This document shows positions 1 through 14,379 of a DNA stretch of 64,000 nucleotides, piece after piece. Position 1 is the stretch's first letter, and each line of letters begins with the position of its first letter. The stretch is from Symbiodinium kawagutii (lineage: Eukaryota > Sar > Dinophyceae > Suessiales > Symbiodiniaceae): the NCBI GenBank assembly GCA_009767595.1, contig VSDK01003948.1, forward strand, positions 687,867 through 751,866. Reading direction: 5' to 3'. Made by a program: the position numbers and the translations under genes. The notes beneath the pieces are model-generated. The model saw only the letters and a list, made by a program, of their open reading frames with translations. It made no database searches and was not told the origin of the DNA.

Positions 1-1710
1 GGCAACGATGCCAGCCGTGCAAAGGACCGTCGCTGAGATCGGTCTATTTCTCGAACACTGTTCTTGGTTTCCAGTCTCGCAACGCGGAATGGCACAAAGG
101 CCTCAAGGATCTGCACGTACCACGGAGGGTCGCTAACCGCTCCGCTACCAGTATGGAAACTGACCGGTATCGTGACAGTCCGAAGTCAAATCACCATTGT
201 TTTGCGCGCCGCTATGACTCAAGGGCCCTGTTGAGCCCCAATGTATCGGCGGGTGAGAAATGACACATGACAACCTGGCGCATGACTCAGTCCCTTTCAC
301 ATATGTATATACAGTTGCCTGTCTGCTCGTAATACTTATCAAGCATTATTCATATCAGTTGCTCACACCGACCATGATCCTTGGTCATTAATCCTTATCA
401 ATCCATCATTGTTGGTCATTATCCTTCGGATATCCCTTGTTTATCACCATGATGGTTGCATTTTATGCACCACTCTTCTATTAACATTACTACCAACGGT
501 ATGGAATCATTCTTGTCCAAAATCAACGGTTCCTAGTCCAAAAAATGAACCATTCTCGTTCACAATCAACTGGGTCGAACCTACCAAATCCATCTAAATC
601 CCTTGTCAAAGCCACAGTTTCAGACAAAATCCCTTGTTCAAACCCCATGTTTTCACCTACAAAAACCGCCACATTCCACCACGGCAGAACGGCCGCCCTG
701 CCGCCCCTGGACGCCTTCGCCGAGGTGGAGGAAATCCCCGCGTGAGAGCTGTCCGCCAGCAGCAGAGCCAGGCTCCAAGCAGCGAACTGACCACCCAGTT
801 GGCCTTAACGGCACTGAGCTCGACCACTGGAGGTTTAAAAAGGTTAGATGACTTGGTGGCTTATAGATCCCTTGCTAAAAATATTTTTTTAGTGGTTACA
901 TGGTCAATCAATCATATCCCAAAAACACTAAAAACTTAAGTTAGTGGGTATAAGCCATCCAGATGATTATCATAAGACTGACTGATTCAGTCAGCGACCA
1001 ATGGAGCTAGCTCTTGAAAAGGTTTTCGATTGCGTTTTTGGGTTTTTTTAATGATAGGGCGCTTATTCATCGGTATTCAACCTAGAGTGGTTTCGACTTC
1101 TTTGTTGTTTGCAGCGGAAGGCAGCCCTGCAAGGCCATCCCGCTAGGCCGTTTGGAGGGATTCGATCTGGTGATTACCTTGGCAGCGGTCGTGATGATTC
1201 CTCCGTTGGAAGCCACCCGTTGGAAGCAAAAAAATGCTGCAGGGCATTGGTAAATGACTTTGCTTTCCAGGGAGAGGAGGGCCGACCCAAACGAACGATG
1301 GTAATCACAAGCCAACAATCTCCAAATGATAATTATAGTGAATTAGATCATATATCGTTTTATGGAGGAAACTACAATTTTTGCAGTACCACACCATTTC
1401 TGGATAATCAATCTTGGACCTGAAACAGTGGCTGGGAAGCTGCAAACCTTTTCGCGACGCTTTGCAAAACCAAGTGACGTCGCAAACCAAAGCCTTAAAA
1501 CCAGTCCGAGTCAGCTCACGGCACTGGTGGCCATGAGACAAGTCGGCGGCTTGGCAAAGGGGCGTGGTGAGGTGCAGCGCCGCCGAGCAAGAGTTTGTCT
1601 ATAGTCTTGGCATGGCGGCACCTGAATTCACACCCCCAATCAGGGAGCTCGACCTTTCCACGCTTCAAATGGCATATCTTTAATTAAGGCCCTCCGACAG
1701 ACCTGTATGC
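1..1710. other. left edge, no supported gene
   Basis: Mostly AT-rich DNA with stop codons in all frames. A GC-rich island at about 660-790 could be an exon, but I found no reading frame with a convincing AG|G acceptor on either strand. A second richer patch at 1,100-1,300 is also open on the minus strand but shows no recognisable motif. Confidence 0.4.
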
Positions 1711-2892
1711 TCAGTATGATGCTGACAGGTCAAACTTGAGACATGTGAAGCCGTCCACATTGGGATTGAAGGATTCGATCTCTACTTTCCACAGCTCACA
1801 ACGACCCAAGGAAAATTCGATCCCACTGCATTTGGGTTCACATCCAAACTCATGGCAGGGGAGCCCAGTCCTTGCAGCACAAATGGCCTTGCACTCCTCA
1901 ATGGTTCTGATGCCACTGATGACGTCATAGTGTGCTGCGTGGTTATCAGAGCTGTATCGGCCTCGGCATGGATGAGATGTGCCGGGAGGACCCACCGGAA
2001 CCAGCTTGCTGGTGGGCCAGCCGTAGCGAAGGCACGTGAACTCGGCTTTCTCAAGGCTGATTTCCTGCACTGCAAAGATGCCACGAGACCTCTTCCAAAT
2101 CTCACACCTGCCTTTACTGTACTCGATTCCGGTACAGTAGTCCGTGCCCTCGCACAAGTCCTTACATCCTGAAAGTGAGTCAATGCCATTGTGGACATCA
2201 TAATGCTTGGGGTCATTGTCAGAACTGTTGTCGCCACGGCATGCATGATTGCCGGGACCACCCACCACTTCCCACGAACGCAGGTCTGGTGGATACTCGA
2301 AGGTAGATCCATCTCCTACCGGGTGCCATTTCCTTCCAGTAGTCACATTGTAGGCGCCGTTCTGGACAATGGTGTAGCCCGGGAAATTCTCTGCAATGCA
2401 TTGGCCAGGAGGGACCTTTGCGCAGAAGCATTCCCTGGATCCGCAACCGTCGGTCGTATTCACCACGGTGGCAGTGGTGTACAAGCAATTCCCAAGAGTA
2501 TCCAGACATTCGCGGCCACCCAAACCTCCAGTGCAAGAGAAGGGACTTGAAGGGTAAGACTGACCACAAGACTCCTCATGACACTGAGCTGTCTTGTTGT
2601 AATTACGAGCCTGCGAGCGACTCTCATTCAGCCTCTCATTCTTCAATGAAGTCTCACTTTCCTTCAGGAGCAGGCCACAATACTCGGGGTAGCCCCCACA
2701 TGGACACCAGGGAGATGCATAGCTGGGAAAGTAAATGTCCCCGGATGACTGAACTGTCTCTGACTTGTGCACGTGGCTCCGGTGGGCCAGCAGAGACAAT
2801 CCCGGCGTGCTTCCTCGCTTGCACTGCGCCGGTGCTGTCTCCGATGCGGAACCAACCCATGCCAACAAAAGTGTCAAAAGCACACGATTCAT
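1711..2892 (-). CDS. secreted protein with two PAN/Apple domains
   Basis: A 393-residue intronless reading frame. The start is the ATG at 2,892; the frame stays open upstream to a TTG at 3,009, but only from this ATG does a signal peptide begin (MNRVLLTLLLAWVGSASETA, residues 1-20). Residues 60-175 are Cys-rich with no domain I recognise. Two PAN/Apple-like repeats follow at about residues 206-290 and 297-387. Both contain CRG, a SSDN motif, HYDV, a C-x3-C pair, a SGIE or TGIE segment, GRCE(I/L)WK and a closing FTCL. PAN domains bind proteins or carbohydrates, so an extracellular or cell-surface adhesion role is likely but inferred. The gene lies downstream of the last proposed myosin exon on the same strand. 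I saw no spliced-leader relic near it. Confidence 0.85.
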   Translation of the reverse strand: MNRVLLTLLLAWVGSASETAPAQCKRGSTPGLSLLAHRSHVHKSETVQSSGDIYFPSYASPWCPCGGYPEYCGLLLKESETSLKNERLNESRSQARNYNKTAQCHEESCGQSYPSSPFSCTGGLGGRECLDTLGNCLYTTATVVNTTDGCGSRECFCAKVPPGQCIAENFPGYTIVQNGAYNVTTGRKWHPVGDGSTFEYPPDLRSWEVVGGPGNHACRGDNSSDNDPKHYDVHNGIDSLSGCKDLCEGTDYCTGIEYSKGRCEIWKRSRGIFAVQEISLEKAEFTCLRYGWPTSKLVPVGPPGTSHPCRGRYSSDNHAAHYDVISGIRTIEECKAICAARTGLPCHEFGCEPKCSGIEFSLGRCELWKVEIESFNPNVDGFTCLKFDLSASY

Positions 2893-3009
2893 TGCTGATG
2901 GGGAAAGACGTGGGGAAAGACGTGGAAAGGGTTCGATGGAATGTCGATCGGGCTCGAGAAACAGATTCGGTCTGCGTGCATTCAATGTCGACGAAGCTGT
3001 GACCAGCAA

Positions 3010-4879
3010 GTTACCAAGAGCCCCACACCCAGCTGTTCAAATGCAAGTGACCCATTTCTAGTCTGAATGTTGGAATGGCTTCACTACCCACGTTGACCTT
3101 CCCTTCCATCACTTCCCATGGGATTCCTTTGCAGCTGAGCGGCAAGCCACAAGCACTGAACCACTCAGCAGGAGCACCGTGAGTGGCAAGAAACACCAGC
3201 GGAGGCCCAAAAGTGTGTGACACCGAAGTAGTAACCTGAGTCCATCGGCAGCTGATCAGCAAGTTGAAGATTGGATCCCTAGAAATTTGAAACCCGGTGG
3301 AACTGTGTATGCCAGGCGAAGCCTGTACATAGCCTGCTGCGAGATATTGTATTACTAATGGTTCGAATAGATGATATGGTCCATAGTGGTTAATAATGGC
3401 TAGTTCATGCTAAGTAGTCAACTGTATCATTTTTAATGGCTCGTGGTTAACCACTGATAGTTTGATAATCACTACAGTCAATGGTCAATAACCAATGATG
3501 GTCAATAGTTATAATTTAATACAGTAGTTATTTATGATAACCACCATGGTCAGCCACTATCTACCATAACGATAACCACTCAAAATTCCCCAAAGTGCCA
3601 CCTGCAACATCCGCCCTTCCAAGGCCCAGGCTTCTTTGTCAGGATTCGACCCGACAACGACCTTCCAGCGGCCTCCATGACAGTTCTTCGACTGTCCAGG
3701 GGGTCCTGGTCACCCTGAAGCCCTTGGGCAAAATGGCAGTAGCAGCACCTGTGCTTGGCTACCTAGCAACCAATGGTTGACCCCCAGTAGGTACCTGGTT
3801 GACCAACATTAATTACCAAGGACTGGGATGTTCACCCTTCACCTAGCAGCTTAACTTTTCGCTGGGTTGGCTTTGACCGAATCGTGTGTCCACAATGGAT
3901 TGTAATGTTGATTTAAAAACATGTGTATGCAGCATGTAAATGCATACCATGACAACATCGAAAACTGTTATGTTTCTCCGATGGATTTGATCCAGCGCCC
4001 ACGGCTAGTTGCTTAACCAACAACCAACTACACACGTAACTACCAGGGTTGTAGTGGACCATTGGAAATTAATATTGGCTAGCCAAACAAGTCACCATTG
4101 GTTACTTAGTTGGTTTACCCACATTTGCTGATTAATGTTCCTTAACCATTGGTTGATGTCGGTTGTTCACCCATGTACTGCCCATGCCTATGCCGGGTTT
4201 TTTCAATGCTCAGTCTTGAGCCAGAAGCTGCCGCACGAGTTGGGGACCCATGGGGCCCAGACTTCCATCGGAGGCCATGGCAGCTCTGACCAGTCATCCC
4301 AGTCCGGTTGGGGGGTTCAATCCTCAACTTCCCCAGCGGTTGATCGGCAGCCCTCGCCTTGCTGCAACTGTTAAGCTGGATTTGGCTGGCAAAGTGCTCC
4401 ACCAGATGATCACTGAGGATCTTGGCCAAGAAACTCATTCAGCAAATAGGTGGGTGCTGTAGCCCGCCATGGTGGCTGCCCTATCAACCGCTAACCAGGT
4501 ATCCTCCTGGCCTCCCCCCCCCCGCGGTGGTTTTTATCCATCCTGATGACATCCTGCAGGGCAGCCAACAGCTGCCGATGGTTTCTGATTGGGAACCATT
4601 CCGGTGACCACAGTTGTGATGATCCACTGAGGGCAACAGGCAGTAGAACCTGCGTGGAACCAACAGCTCCTCTTACCACTGATTCACCGCTCCCAAGACT
4701 GCAGGAATTGCTCGTGCCTGTTCCCCAGCTGGATGCAAAACCCAAATAGCGCAGCTTGCCCCAAACTCCTGGTTTCCCAAATCGAAAAAATGATCCCAAC
4801 TTGTAGGTGATATACACCATGGCACCTGGAGCAGCTCTTTCACCAACAAAAACGGGCTGATCCATCCACCAGCTATGAC
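3010..4879. other. region between PAN gene and last proposed myosin exon
   Basis: Contains an AT-rich ATGGTT/AACCAT block (3,350-3,570) and more moderate stretches. Two minus-strand pieces might be coding: 4,375-4,438 (SFLAKILSDHLVEHFASQIQ, followed by a possible AAG|GC donor at about 4,363) and 3,600-3,750 (open, no motif). Neither has a clean AG|G acceptor in a frame I can defend. The frame of the 4,880-5,010 exon stays open to a TAA at 4,673, so that exon could instead be terminal. Confidence 0.3.
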
Positions 4880-5010
4880 CTCCAAGCCCAGCAGCCCACC
4901 CCAGAAACCGCCGCGGCTCGCCACGGGCTCCTGGTTTTCATGCGCCACCGAGGAGAAGATCCGCGTGGCGTTTTCCAACGTCGCATCGAAGCGCTCGTGG
5001 CAGTTGGGGC
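4880..5010 (-). CDS. proposed tail exon 46
   Basis: Open GC-rich block after an AG|G acceptor, phase 1, joining the preceding exon. It contains PNCHERFDATLENATRIFSS and AHENQEPVASRGGF. I end it at a GAG|GT donor (43 codons plus 2 nt), but the same frame runs on to a TAA at 4,673, so it may be the terminal exon. No domain recognised. It could also belong to a separate downstream gene. Confidence 0.5.
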
Positions 5011-8000
5011 CTCGTTTTCCATGGTGGTGATCTCCCGTAGGAAAGTTCCATGATGCCAAATAAGCTGGTTAGTGATGGATAATGATGGTTATTTTTGATG
5101 GTGGTCAATGTTACCAACTAAGCTGGTTGATGGTGGATAATTAATGACAAGTGATGTTTAGTGATGGTGCGTAGTGATGGTTAATTAATTAATGATACTG
5201 ATTGATAGTGATTCGTGATAGTGAATGATAGTGATGGTGCATAGTGATGGTTCAATGATGGTTGTTGGTGATAGCTAGTTAGTGGCTCATGTGGATTGAT
5301 AAGCTAGTTAATGATAGTGGAGAATGATCGTGGTTGACGATGGTTTATTGATGAGTTGACACGCGAGATAATGATAATGATAACGATGGTTGATAAGCTC
5401 GTTTAGAATGATGGTCAATGATGAGGCTAATGGTCCTGTATAAACTGGAGAATGATGGTTGATAAAATGGCTCATACATTGACCATCAGTTCCGTGTAAA
5501 GCAGATCCAGATCCTCATTGTGGATCTCCCTTCGTCATGGGCGATGGAAGATGGCGAAGTGTTTTCGGACCTTTTGGCCTCGAGCTTCGGATACTTGGCT
5601 GGGAGTCAAAGTAATGAGCAATATCCTATCGGACACAATGGCTACTGTTGATTGCAAATAATTCATACCTGGGGTAAACCTAAGTGTTTGATGGGGTTGA
5701 TCCACAAACTCTGGGAAAAGCGTTCAGCAATGGATGGTTCTCTACATCTATCTTAGTGTGCCCCATGGTCGATAAACTAGAGGCAGAACAGCTTGACAAT
5801 CCACAATCATCAACAAAGTTGTTTAGTATTTCTGCAATCCTGGGTGCTTCGTGGCTGTATTCCCGCTATGAAAAACCTGACAAACCAGCTGGTAGATCTC
5901 TCAGTAACAACCATCAACCATAAGGTAGCTCGGCTACTGACCCCTCACCCACCTATTTGGATACCACAAGCTACCATGGGACCACAGCACATCGGCGATA
6001 TCCAATCACCAACAAAGTCTGACTTTGACCACCTTTACCCACTCTTAACCATCAATAAACCATCAACAAACCATCATAAACCATGCGCTGGGTCCTGAGT
6101 TTGAAACCTTCGCCATCCCTCACCTTTGACCCCCACTCCTCCGGTTTTGATCCAAGAAACGCCAGACATCCTGCAGCAGAGGCTTGCCACATTCCTTTGA
6201 AATCCGAGCGTAAACTTCGCTCATCACTTTGGCCTGCCACATGGGAAAGCTCGCTGCCGTGGCTGGATACGAATCCGGAATCCGACAATGAAACCGTCAG
6301 ACACAAGGCTGGGATTGCTTCCACAACGGTGATGTGGGTGTTGCATTATGATTTTGTGGGAGTGGTCGGTGTTGGAATGTGATCCAATCATGTTCCCTGG
6401 CTACCTGCAGCTAATTCACCGTTGAAAATAGCCAGAATCAACCAAGATTCACAAAGTGAAAATTCCAACCAGGTGTAGCCAAACCACAATCAGCAATCAT
6501 TTCACCGTGAATTATTGAACAAATCCTGCATTGTAGGTGTATTTACGGTGGTGGTCAAGACCCGTAACCGTTCTTAAGAATTCCATTACCCTCTGGTAAT
6601 CCAACAAAGTCATTTCTGCAGCCGGCTTATCTGAATGGCGATGGCTTCCAGCCAGCGATTTTCCATTGCCAGCCAGCAACTTAACATTGGTTTTTTGATG
6701 AGTCCATGAATAGTGTCAAGCCCCACTGTGGACAGCAACCATTGATTACTTCTTAGCCAGTCATTGCTCTTGTTAATAGCTGCGATTACTTACTGTGATA
6801 TTCATTGGTTGATATTTGTTGCTTGATAATATCAACTCCAATCGCCGTGCCCCGTCCAGGCTCGATCATAAACCAACCAATTGATCATAGTGAATCACAA
6901 TGAAGCGGTATTTCTCAACAAATCCATCAATCAGTGATTTGATCTCACTAGTTGTTCATCATCGTCAAGCAACACTCCCTAGTTAATATAATTAGATAAC
7001 CATATCAAAATCACCAAGCATAATCAAAACATTGGTTCAGCTCTATAACAAATCCATTGATCAATAGTTGACTGGTGTTTATAATTGGATCAGTAAAATG
7101 GTTCATAATAATTGGATATTGGCCATCAATAGTAAATCAAGCTCACCATGGTTAGATGGTAAATTGTTGACCAACACCACTTTAATCCATTAATCAATAG
7201 TTGATCGACCGTGGTTAATCGACATTAATAAATCCGTTCATCAATAATCAACTTTGCTCGCCATGCTCAACCAAGCGGAAACCGACTCACCATGGTGAAC
7301 TGGTCAAACCCATGGTCAAACCCATGGCTGCTAACCGCTCACCATGGTCACTTGGATGGTCAAACCCCAACCGCCACTGCGGAAAGCCTCCTACCTCGCT
7401 GGGATTCTGTGGTCTGGCTGCCCTCAGTGGGCGCTCCAAGGGTTCACCCAGCCTGGCGTGGCGAGCGCAGGTTGGCATCAGCGGAACGTGGGGTCGAAAC
7501 GACGCGAAAGAACGTGGGGATGTCCCAGGTATTCCATGGTGTTCCCCCCACGGATTTTTTTGAATTAATCATCCAATTTTGTTGTTTGAGAATCCCATGT
7601 GTTGTTCCTTCTTTTCCAAAATTCTCTGATTTTCTTGAGAATGTCTAGTTTTTTTGGAAGATCTTTTGAGAGTTCACAACTTCTTTGGGGAAATTATTAC
7701 CACATGATGCATGATTGTCACTGGTAGATGGGGTGGTCGCACTATGAATATCTCTGGGTGATACATCCAGGCATTATTTTTTCAGTTCTGAGGTTGGATA
7801 GGTGAGCCGTTGCTGCGTAGCACTGATCTACGAGTACAATTAAGTTCCCCCTCAATCGGTGGTGCTGGTCCTTTCCAATCCATCAGCACCGCCTGCCACA
7901 ATGCTACACAAAACATGGACTCCAATTCCCCGCAACACACCTGTATGCTATGACAACCGCTTGGTTATAGGATGGGATAACAACACTGTTTTGGGATTTT

Positions 8001-11000
8001 CAAGGGTGTTCAAGTTTCCTCACCATCTAGCCCCTGACTGTTAGAAGACCAATGGTGCTTGGTGCTTGGTCCTTGCGCCCACTCAAAGGGCACAACATGG
8101 TATGGCTCAGGCCCTGCTACCAGCTCCAAATTGAATAGATATACTGACATCTCCGGCTCCTTAGTTCCCTACCAACCCCAACCAAGGGGCACCCTGGTGG
8201 TTGCGGCACCTTCGTTTCAACTCTGGATCCAGCAAGTTGTCGATGTCCAAGCATGCGGAAGAATGGATCCCTGGCGAACGACTCTAACGAAGGTTCAACA
8301 GGGGCAGCCAACTGGGATGGCGAGTTGTGGCGAGTTGCTACAGTCAGTTGCTATCAACGGTGTTGGATACAAAAGTTCCACCAGGTCAAAGATCAACATG
8401 TAAAGAAATATGGCCAGAGATCCCGACTTATCAAGTACACCCCGTGCATGTTCTCATTCTTGCTTTGCAAATCATTTGGTAGCGTAGATGTGTACAAGTC
8501 CAACCTGACCTGTATTGACAAGTTCTAACCAGTTCATTACTAACAATTACTAATTAACTATCATTATGGACTCCCGTCAATGGGCAATATTCATGAATCG
8601 TCAGTAGACTTCATCTTTATGCCAATTTTTCCCCGTTTTGCCATTAACGACTGTCCAGTATCAACTATCATGACCCGTCCTTTAATTCCGAACCATTCAC
8701 GACTTACTATTATCAATCATTAGCAAGGCATCATTGTAACCATTAGTCGCCTTTCACACCAAAAAAACACGTTAACTATCATCCCATCATCAACCATACT
8801 TGCCAACAGTCATTCACCAGCATTAATTTTGCATAATTATGAACCATCTTCAACCACCATGAACCATCATTAATCAGCCATTGTTGAGTATGAACCATGC
8901 ATGAATGAATCTTTTACCCGTGATCAACCATCATCAACCACCATCAACCATCATTAATCCTTAGTAACCATCATTAACCAGCATTATCAACCCTTAGTTA
9001 ACCAGTACCAACCACCCCCCATCACCACCGAAAACCAAGCACCACCGCCACGCTTGCTCTGCCTCTCTGCACTCCGAAGCCGCCACCCGCGTTGGGGTTC
9101 ATGGCCAACACGCCTGCATCCAGGTGTACGACGGCCATGCCAACGACAGCAGATGGGCAGTGGTGGTGGGTCATGGTGGTGGGTCATGGTGGTTAAATGA
9201 TCGTTAAATGGTTCATGGTATGGTCGTTCATGGTGGTTCCTGGTGAATGATGGAAGTTGAATGGTCAATGATGGTGTATCGCGAGGTCAATCATGGCTTC
9301 ATGATGCTTCATGATGGGTCGACAATGGTGATGGAAGTGCATGATGCTTAGGCTTATGCAAATTAATGATGATGGTTGATGATGGTGGTTAGTGATACTG
9401 AATGATGGTGGTTCAAAATGGTGGTTCATGGTCCTTCATCACTAGATGGAGAAGAATCGGCGAGGCGCCATCTTCAGTTAGGAGGACTTGAAAATGATTA
9501 GTGATGAGATTCGACTCTGCTTTCTATCCAAGCGATGCTACAAGCACTTTTTTCCCACATGATAGCAACGTCAGAGTACGGATAATCGACAAATGTATGG
9601 GAAGAGCTCGAGTACATACGTGACAAAGTAATCCCCGAGGTCTGCTTGGGTCATGTGTTTTCAATACATACTTAGACGTGGAGTTGAACTGAGTTTTCTA
9701 GGATAAGCATGGAAAATATCCCGATAACAAGGTGGGTGAACTAAACCCTATGAATCCCTTTGACCATAGTGAGTGCAACCAGCTACTCAGTGTTGTTGCA
9801 CATCCGAGTACTTCTGATCTCCTCATCTTGGATCATCTGTGCTCTCCCATTCGCATCGTGCGGCGGCGCTCCGCCTGGGTTGGCTCAAAAGGACTCACGG
9901 CACGCAGCCGTGCATAGATGAAGAGATGCACCGGAGAAGCGCAAGATCTTCCGTTTCCAAGTCGTGTTGCCGAAGTGGTGCTGCCTACTGAGTCCTGCTT
10001 GACCTGGTGGTGGACCATAGTTCTGAACAATAGTTTGTTTGAACCAACCAGGGACCAAGCCCACTTTCCAGTTTTCTACCTCAAGAGGATTCTTCTCTCA
10101 AAGCAGGCTTGGAACGTCGTAACTTTAAACCTGCTTAAACAACCCATGTGGCCCACTCAGGCAGCTGGCGGCCAACCACAAATTTGTTCCGAATGCCATG
10201 ATTCTAGTCAGGGTCCAATCATCCAATTGGTTCCTCAAAAGAATCGCCCTGTAGCTGTGGGTCAAAGCGGAAGCGGTTGAGACTGAGTTGGGACCAGCTT
10301 AGGTGTTGCCTTGGGTCCTTGGGTCCAAAGCCATATGTGTCTGACACCGTTGATCTATGAAAGCCAGCGATGGCGACAGCATGGCAAGGCACAACATACC
10401 CTGACTCTCATGATCTGCACTGATTTTATTGGTAAAATACATGAGGTGTGGATTTTTCTCAGCCAAGAATCAGTTTCCCTGCGCAAGTTGAGATCAGGAA
10501 AAACACTGAAAAATGACGCGACCATCGAACCAGGAACCCTGATCTCTCCTATGGAATGGCTGCTGATTCGGCATCTCTTCACAAAAATGAAGATGGATCC
10601 GCTTACAGTAATCCTGTTGTAGGGGTTCTTGCAAAGGTTCTTGCAACTCCTATCTGCATTGGTCCCTGTCGAGACGGTGCCAAAGATATTTGCATGTCAT
10701 TTGAACCGAACGTTCCACTTGCTCTGGCCGAGTACTGTACATGTTTGAATCCACCAGCCAGCTGGTTGGAACCATTTACCCTTTGGTAAACTAACATGGC
10801 AATAGGAAATCCACCATAAATGGATGATTCCCAGGGTCTTCCTAACAAAATGGTGGATTTTCCGTTGCCATCTTAGTTTACCAGGGGGTAGTAAGTGGTG
10901 TGATCATCCAACTAAAGCATCAGTTCTTGACGCCAAACTACTGAGTAGCACCCCTGTGCCGCTGCTGTGTCTCCCGATTTTGTCGGCTGAGCCGGCAGAA

Positions 11001-14000
11001 GGTGTCATTGGCAGAGCAGCCCGCAGAGTCTTCATGCTTGAACCCAACAAAATACTGAGACGGCAAACAATCCTGAATATTGTCGTAATCCTGAGTATCG
11101 CCCAGTATCGCTATGACATTAGTTTTCTAACGACAAATAATTGCTTCAATCCATAGTATTGTCCCGTTCCGTTCCACTGATGGAAGTGAAACCAACGATG
11201 CTTCAACCAAAGTTGAGCCTTTCAGTTCACCACTTGTCACAAGATTTCAGCTTTTCTGGGATCAAGGTGCTGTACTTGCCTTAGGAGACCGTAGATCGAA
11301 CCTTTCAAGTCATGATGGACCCCGCGGCCAGCAGCGCTGGCTGCATTCAGCCAGCTGTTCAAACTGGTGCCATTTCTGGTGCATTAAATTGCCTTCGAGC
11401 CGCACATCAAGCGGCTGCTGCAAAGTGATGGAAACTCCTTTGGTCAGTGCTGTGTGACTGTGAAATGCCTTGTCATTGCAAATTCATTCCTTGAATAGAA
11501 CCCAAGACATGTCATCTCTGTGAAAAAGACTTGTTCTTTGAAAGATTGCTTTAGGGCCATTTCTCAAATTCTTGCTACATCTGAAGCTGGCACAAACTCC
11601 GGAACTGTCCACCAATCTGGCGAATCTTTCGTGGGGCCCTCCATTTGCAGCAACCGATCGCCCCAGCGTTCAGCTCCTCCGGCAGCAAAGCAGATGGGCG
11701 TTGAAGGTGCATCACATCCAGGTGTCCATAACGGGTATTCTGCCCCTGTTTCCTCGTCAAAAAACCCATTGATTTGGGGGGTTCTCAGGATAGGGGTACC
11801 CCAAAATCATCCTTTATTGACCATTTGTAAGAATAAACCAACCATTTGTGGGGGCAAGGACTGGTCTGCGTTGACTTGCTGCGTTGGCAAAGCTTTTTTT
11901 CTTGCATTGGATGCGTGTGAAGATAGTTGCATGCCCATCCCCACCCCAAAAGAAACGGCCTGCCTTCCATGTGGATAAAGCTCCTGCCAAACCCAAACTC
12001 GAAACCACTCTCAGCAAGCAGAACAGAATCCGCCAGCAGTTGTCGCCCCTGAGGTGGTTCGCTATTTGAACTTGAACTAGCTGATTTAGCTAGTTGTTTC
12101 TCTGTTTTATTGGGCCCGCACTCCTCAAATTCCGCGGTACATGATGGTGTTCAATGGAAAACACGGTAGCCAAATCAGAGCAACCCAGATCTACCTCAAT
12201 GGCTTGGCTCCCGAAGAATGTGGGGGTTGATCCTAAGGAGTATACCACGATCTATCGATTTGGTAGTCATGATACTAATAATGATACTCATAATGATACT
12301 AAATAATTAATACTACATGTTAATTATCATGGAATACTCATTAGTAGTAATAGATACCATTGATCGTGTTCCTACTGATACTATATAATAAATGTGCACG
12401 TACACTATTCCTAGTGATACTGATGTTTCAACGTATTTAGTAGTGTACCTGCCTGGACCATCAACGGCTACCAGAACTCCCAACATCGTTAGTTTTTCAT
12501 GGCCACAGACCTGCCAGCTGTTGGGTAAAAATCTGCGCGAGAACTCAGGCAGTCCTACGGTGGCTTCTCAGAATAGGAATACACGGAAATCATCCATTAC
12601 AAACAATTTAGTGAACCCACCCTTTTTTGGTATGAGTTGTTTGTGCCCCTTCTGTCGATAATGTGTTAAACACCTCTACAACAAGAAGTGTATCAAACTC
12701 CATTGTAGTACTGGTCGATAATGATTAATGATGGTCAATGAAGATTCTGAATGATGATGCTCCGCAAATTTATGAATCCATCAGTGAATATATCAGTATT
12801 AATGATGCTTAAATGATACAATTACAGTATGCCAAAAGGATTCAACAAGGCTTCAATTATTGTGGTGATTGATTGCTGAATATTGATCATCACCAGCATC
12901 AACGAATTTACTGCACTACATAGTCCTTATCACACAATAATTTGTCAACCATTGTCATCAATACTTGAATCAGCAATTATCATAAGTGCTTAGTGAATTG
13001 AGCAAACACCAGCAATTAGACGCTAGCCCTTCTATAAATAACTAATGAACCGAACAACAAACCCTCATCAATCAACCAGCATCAACTACCATTTGGTTAG
13101 GGCACTCCTGGAAACTCCAACTGGCTCCCCCCTTGAAGGGCCAGCACGTGATACCCCGAACGTCTCCTGGCCTCGTTCCCTTCCGACGACCGTCCTGCAG
13201 CAACGCCTTCCGTTGCTTCAGCCACCAGTTTCTTTGCAGACGAAGCTCGTCTGACTGTGGATGAGCCTCCAGGAGCTCAGGGAGGGGATCCTAGCCATCG
13301 CCAAACGGTTAGTATTGGGTGATACTGAGGGTTACTTGGGACCACGATATGCTGGTTACTAGGGGTCTCTAGGGGTTTATAATGGTTCACGGTGGTTTAA
13401 TATAATCGTGGTGGATAGTGATGGTTAAGTGGTTGATGATTGGTCGATAATAGTAATAGCTTGCAGATCCCCAACCTATGAAGAATGGTCAAATGGTTGA
13501 AAATGGCTATGTTCATTGGCCCTAATAGTTGATATTGGCCCGTATGCTTGAGATTAGTATACTTGTAGTGACTGTAGTGATTATATGATAATGGCCAACC
13601 ATTGGTTGATAGTAATCAGTTAGTTCTGAAGAATGGTCAAATGGCCTATAAGTTGTCGAGGATGGCTAGTGTTGGTCAGTATTGATTAATGATGGTCAAA
13701 TGAATGTATTTATCATAATGGTCAATAATGCCAAGTGCGCAGCAAGTAATGATGAATGAATTGTAGTTGAAATTTGTTAGGTTTTATGATTTATGGTTCA
13801 ATGTAGTGCTCATACATGGTTGAAAGATGGTGAAGCGATGGTGAATGATGATTCATGAGAGATCCATTTCAGCATACACCACCCCCATTTATACAACGAA
13901 CACAAGTGTTCAGGTGAGCCACACCAAAACCAGGCAGCAGATTGCAATCAATCCCAATGATTCGAAAGCCTATAGTCATGGACTCCCTATAGCTGGGTAG

Positions 14001-14309
14001 CTTGACCATGGTTTTCCGTTCTTGCAGCTAGAGCTGTGTCTCGCGCTGCGTCCTACAACCCTGAAACAACTCAGGGGGAAACATCCTGACACCAGTCCAA
14101 CCAGCTCGCCAACCCTGCTGTCTTGTCCAGTTGCCTTCCACGCTTGAGCTCGGGCTTGCAACACCAACGCCCTCTCAAGCCTCAAGACGAGAGATCCAGT
14201 AACTGAGTACAAGAATCAGCTGGAGAATGACAAACATTTATACATACAGTAAAATTTCATACAATTATAAGCCGAAGCCTGCATATACAAAGGAACGACA
14301 ACGACGACC

Positions 14310-14379
<70 letters not shown>

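Noticed and set aside
9040-9160. Plus-strand coding exon over the GC-rich block
   Set aside because: The frame is open, but the neighbouring exons and phases favour the minus strand; still uncertain.
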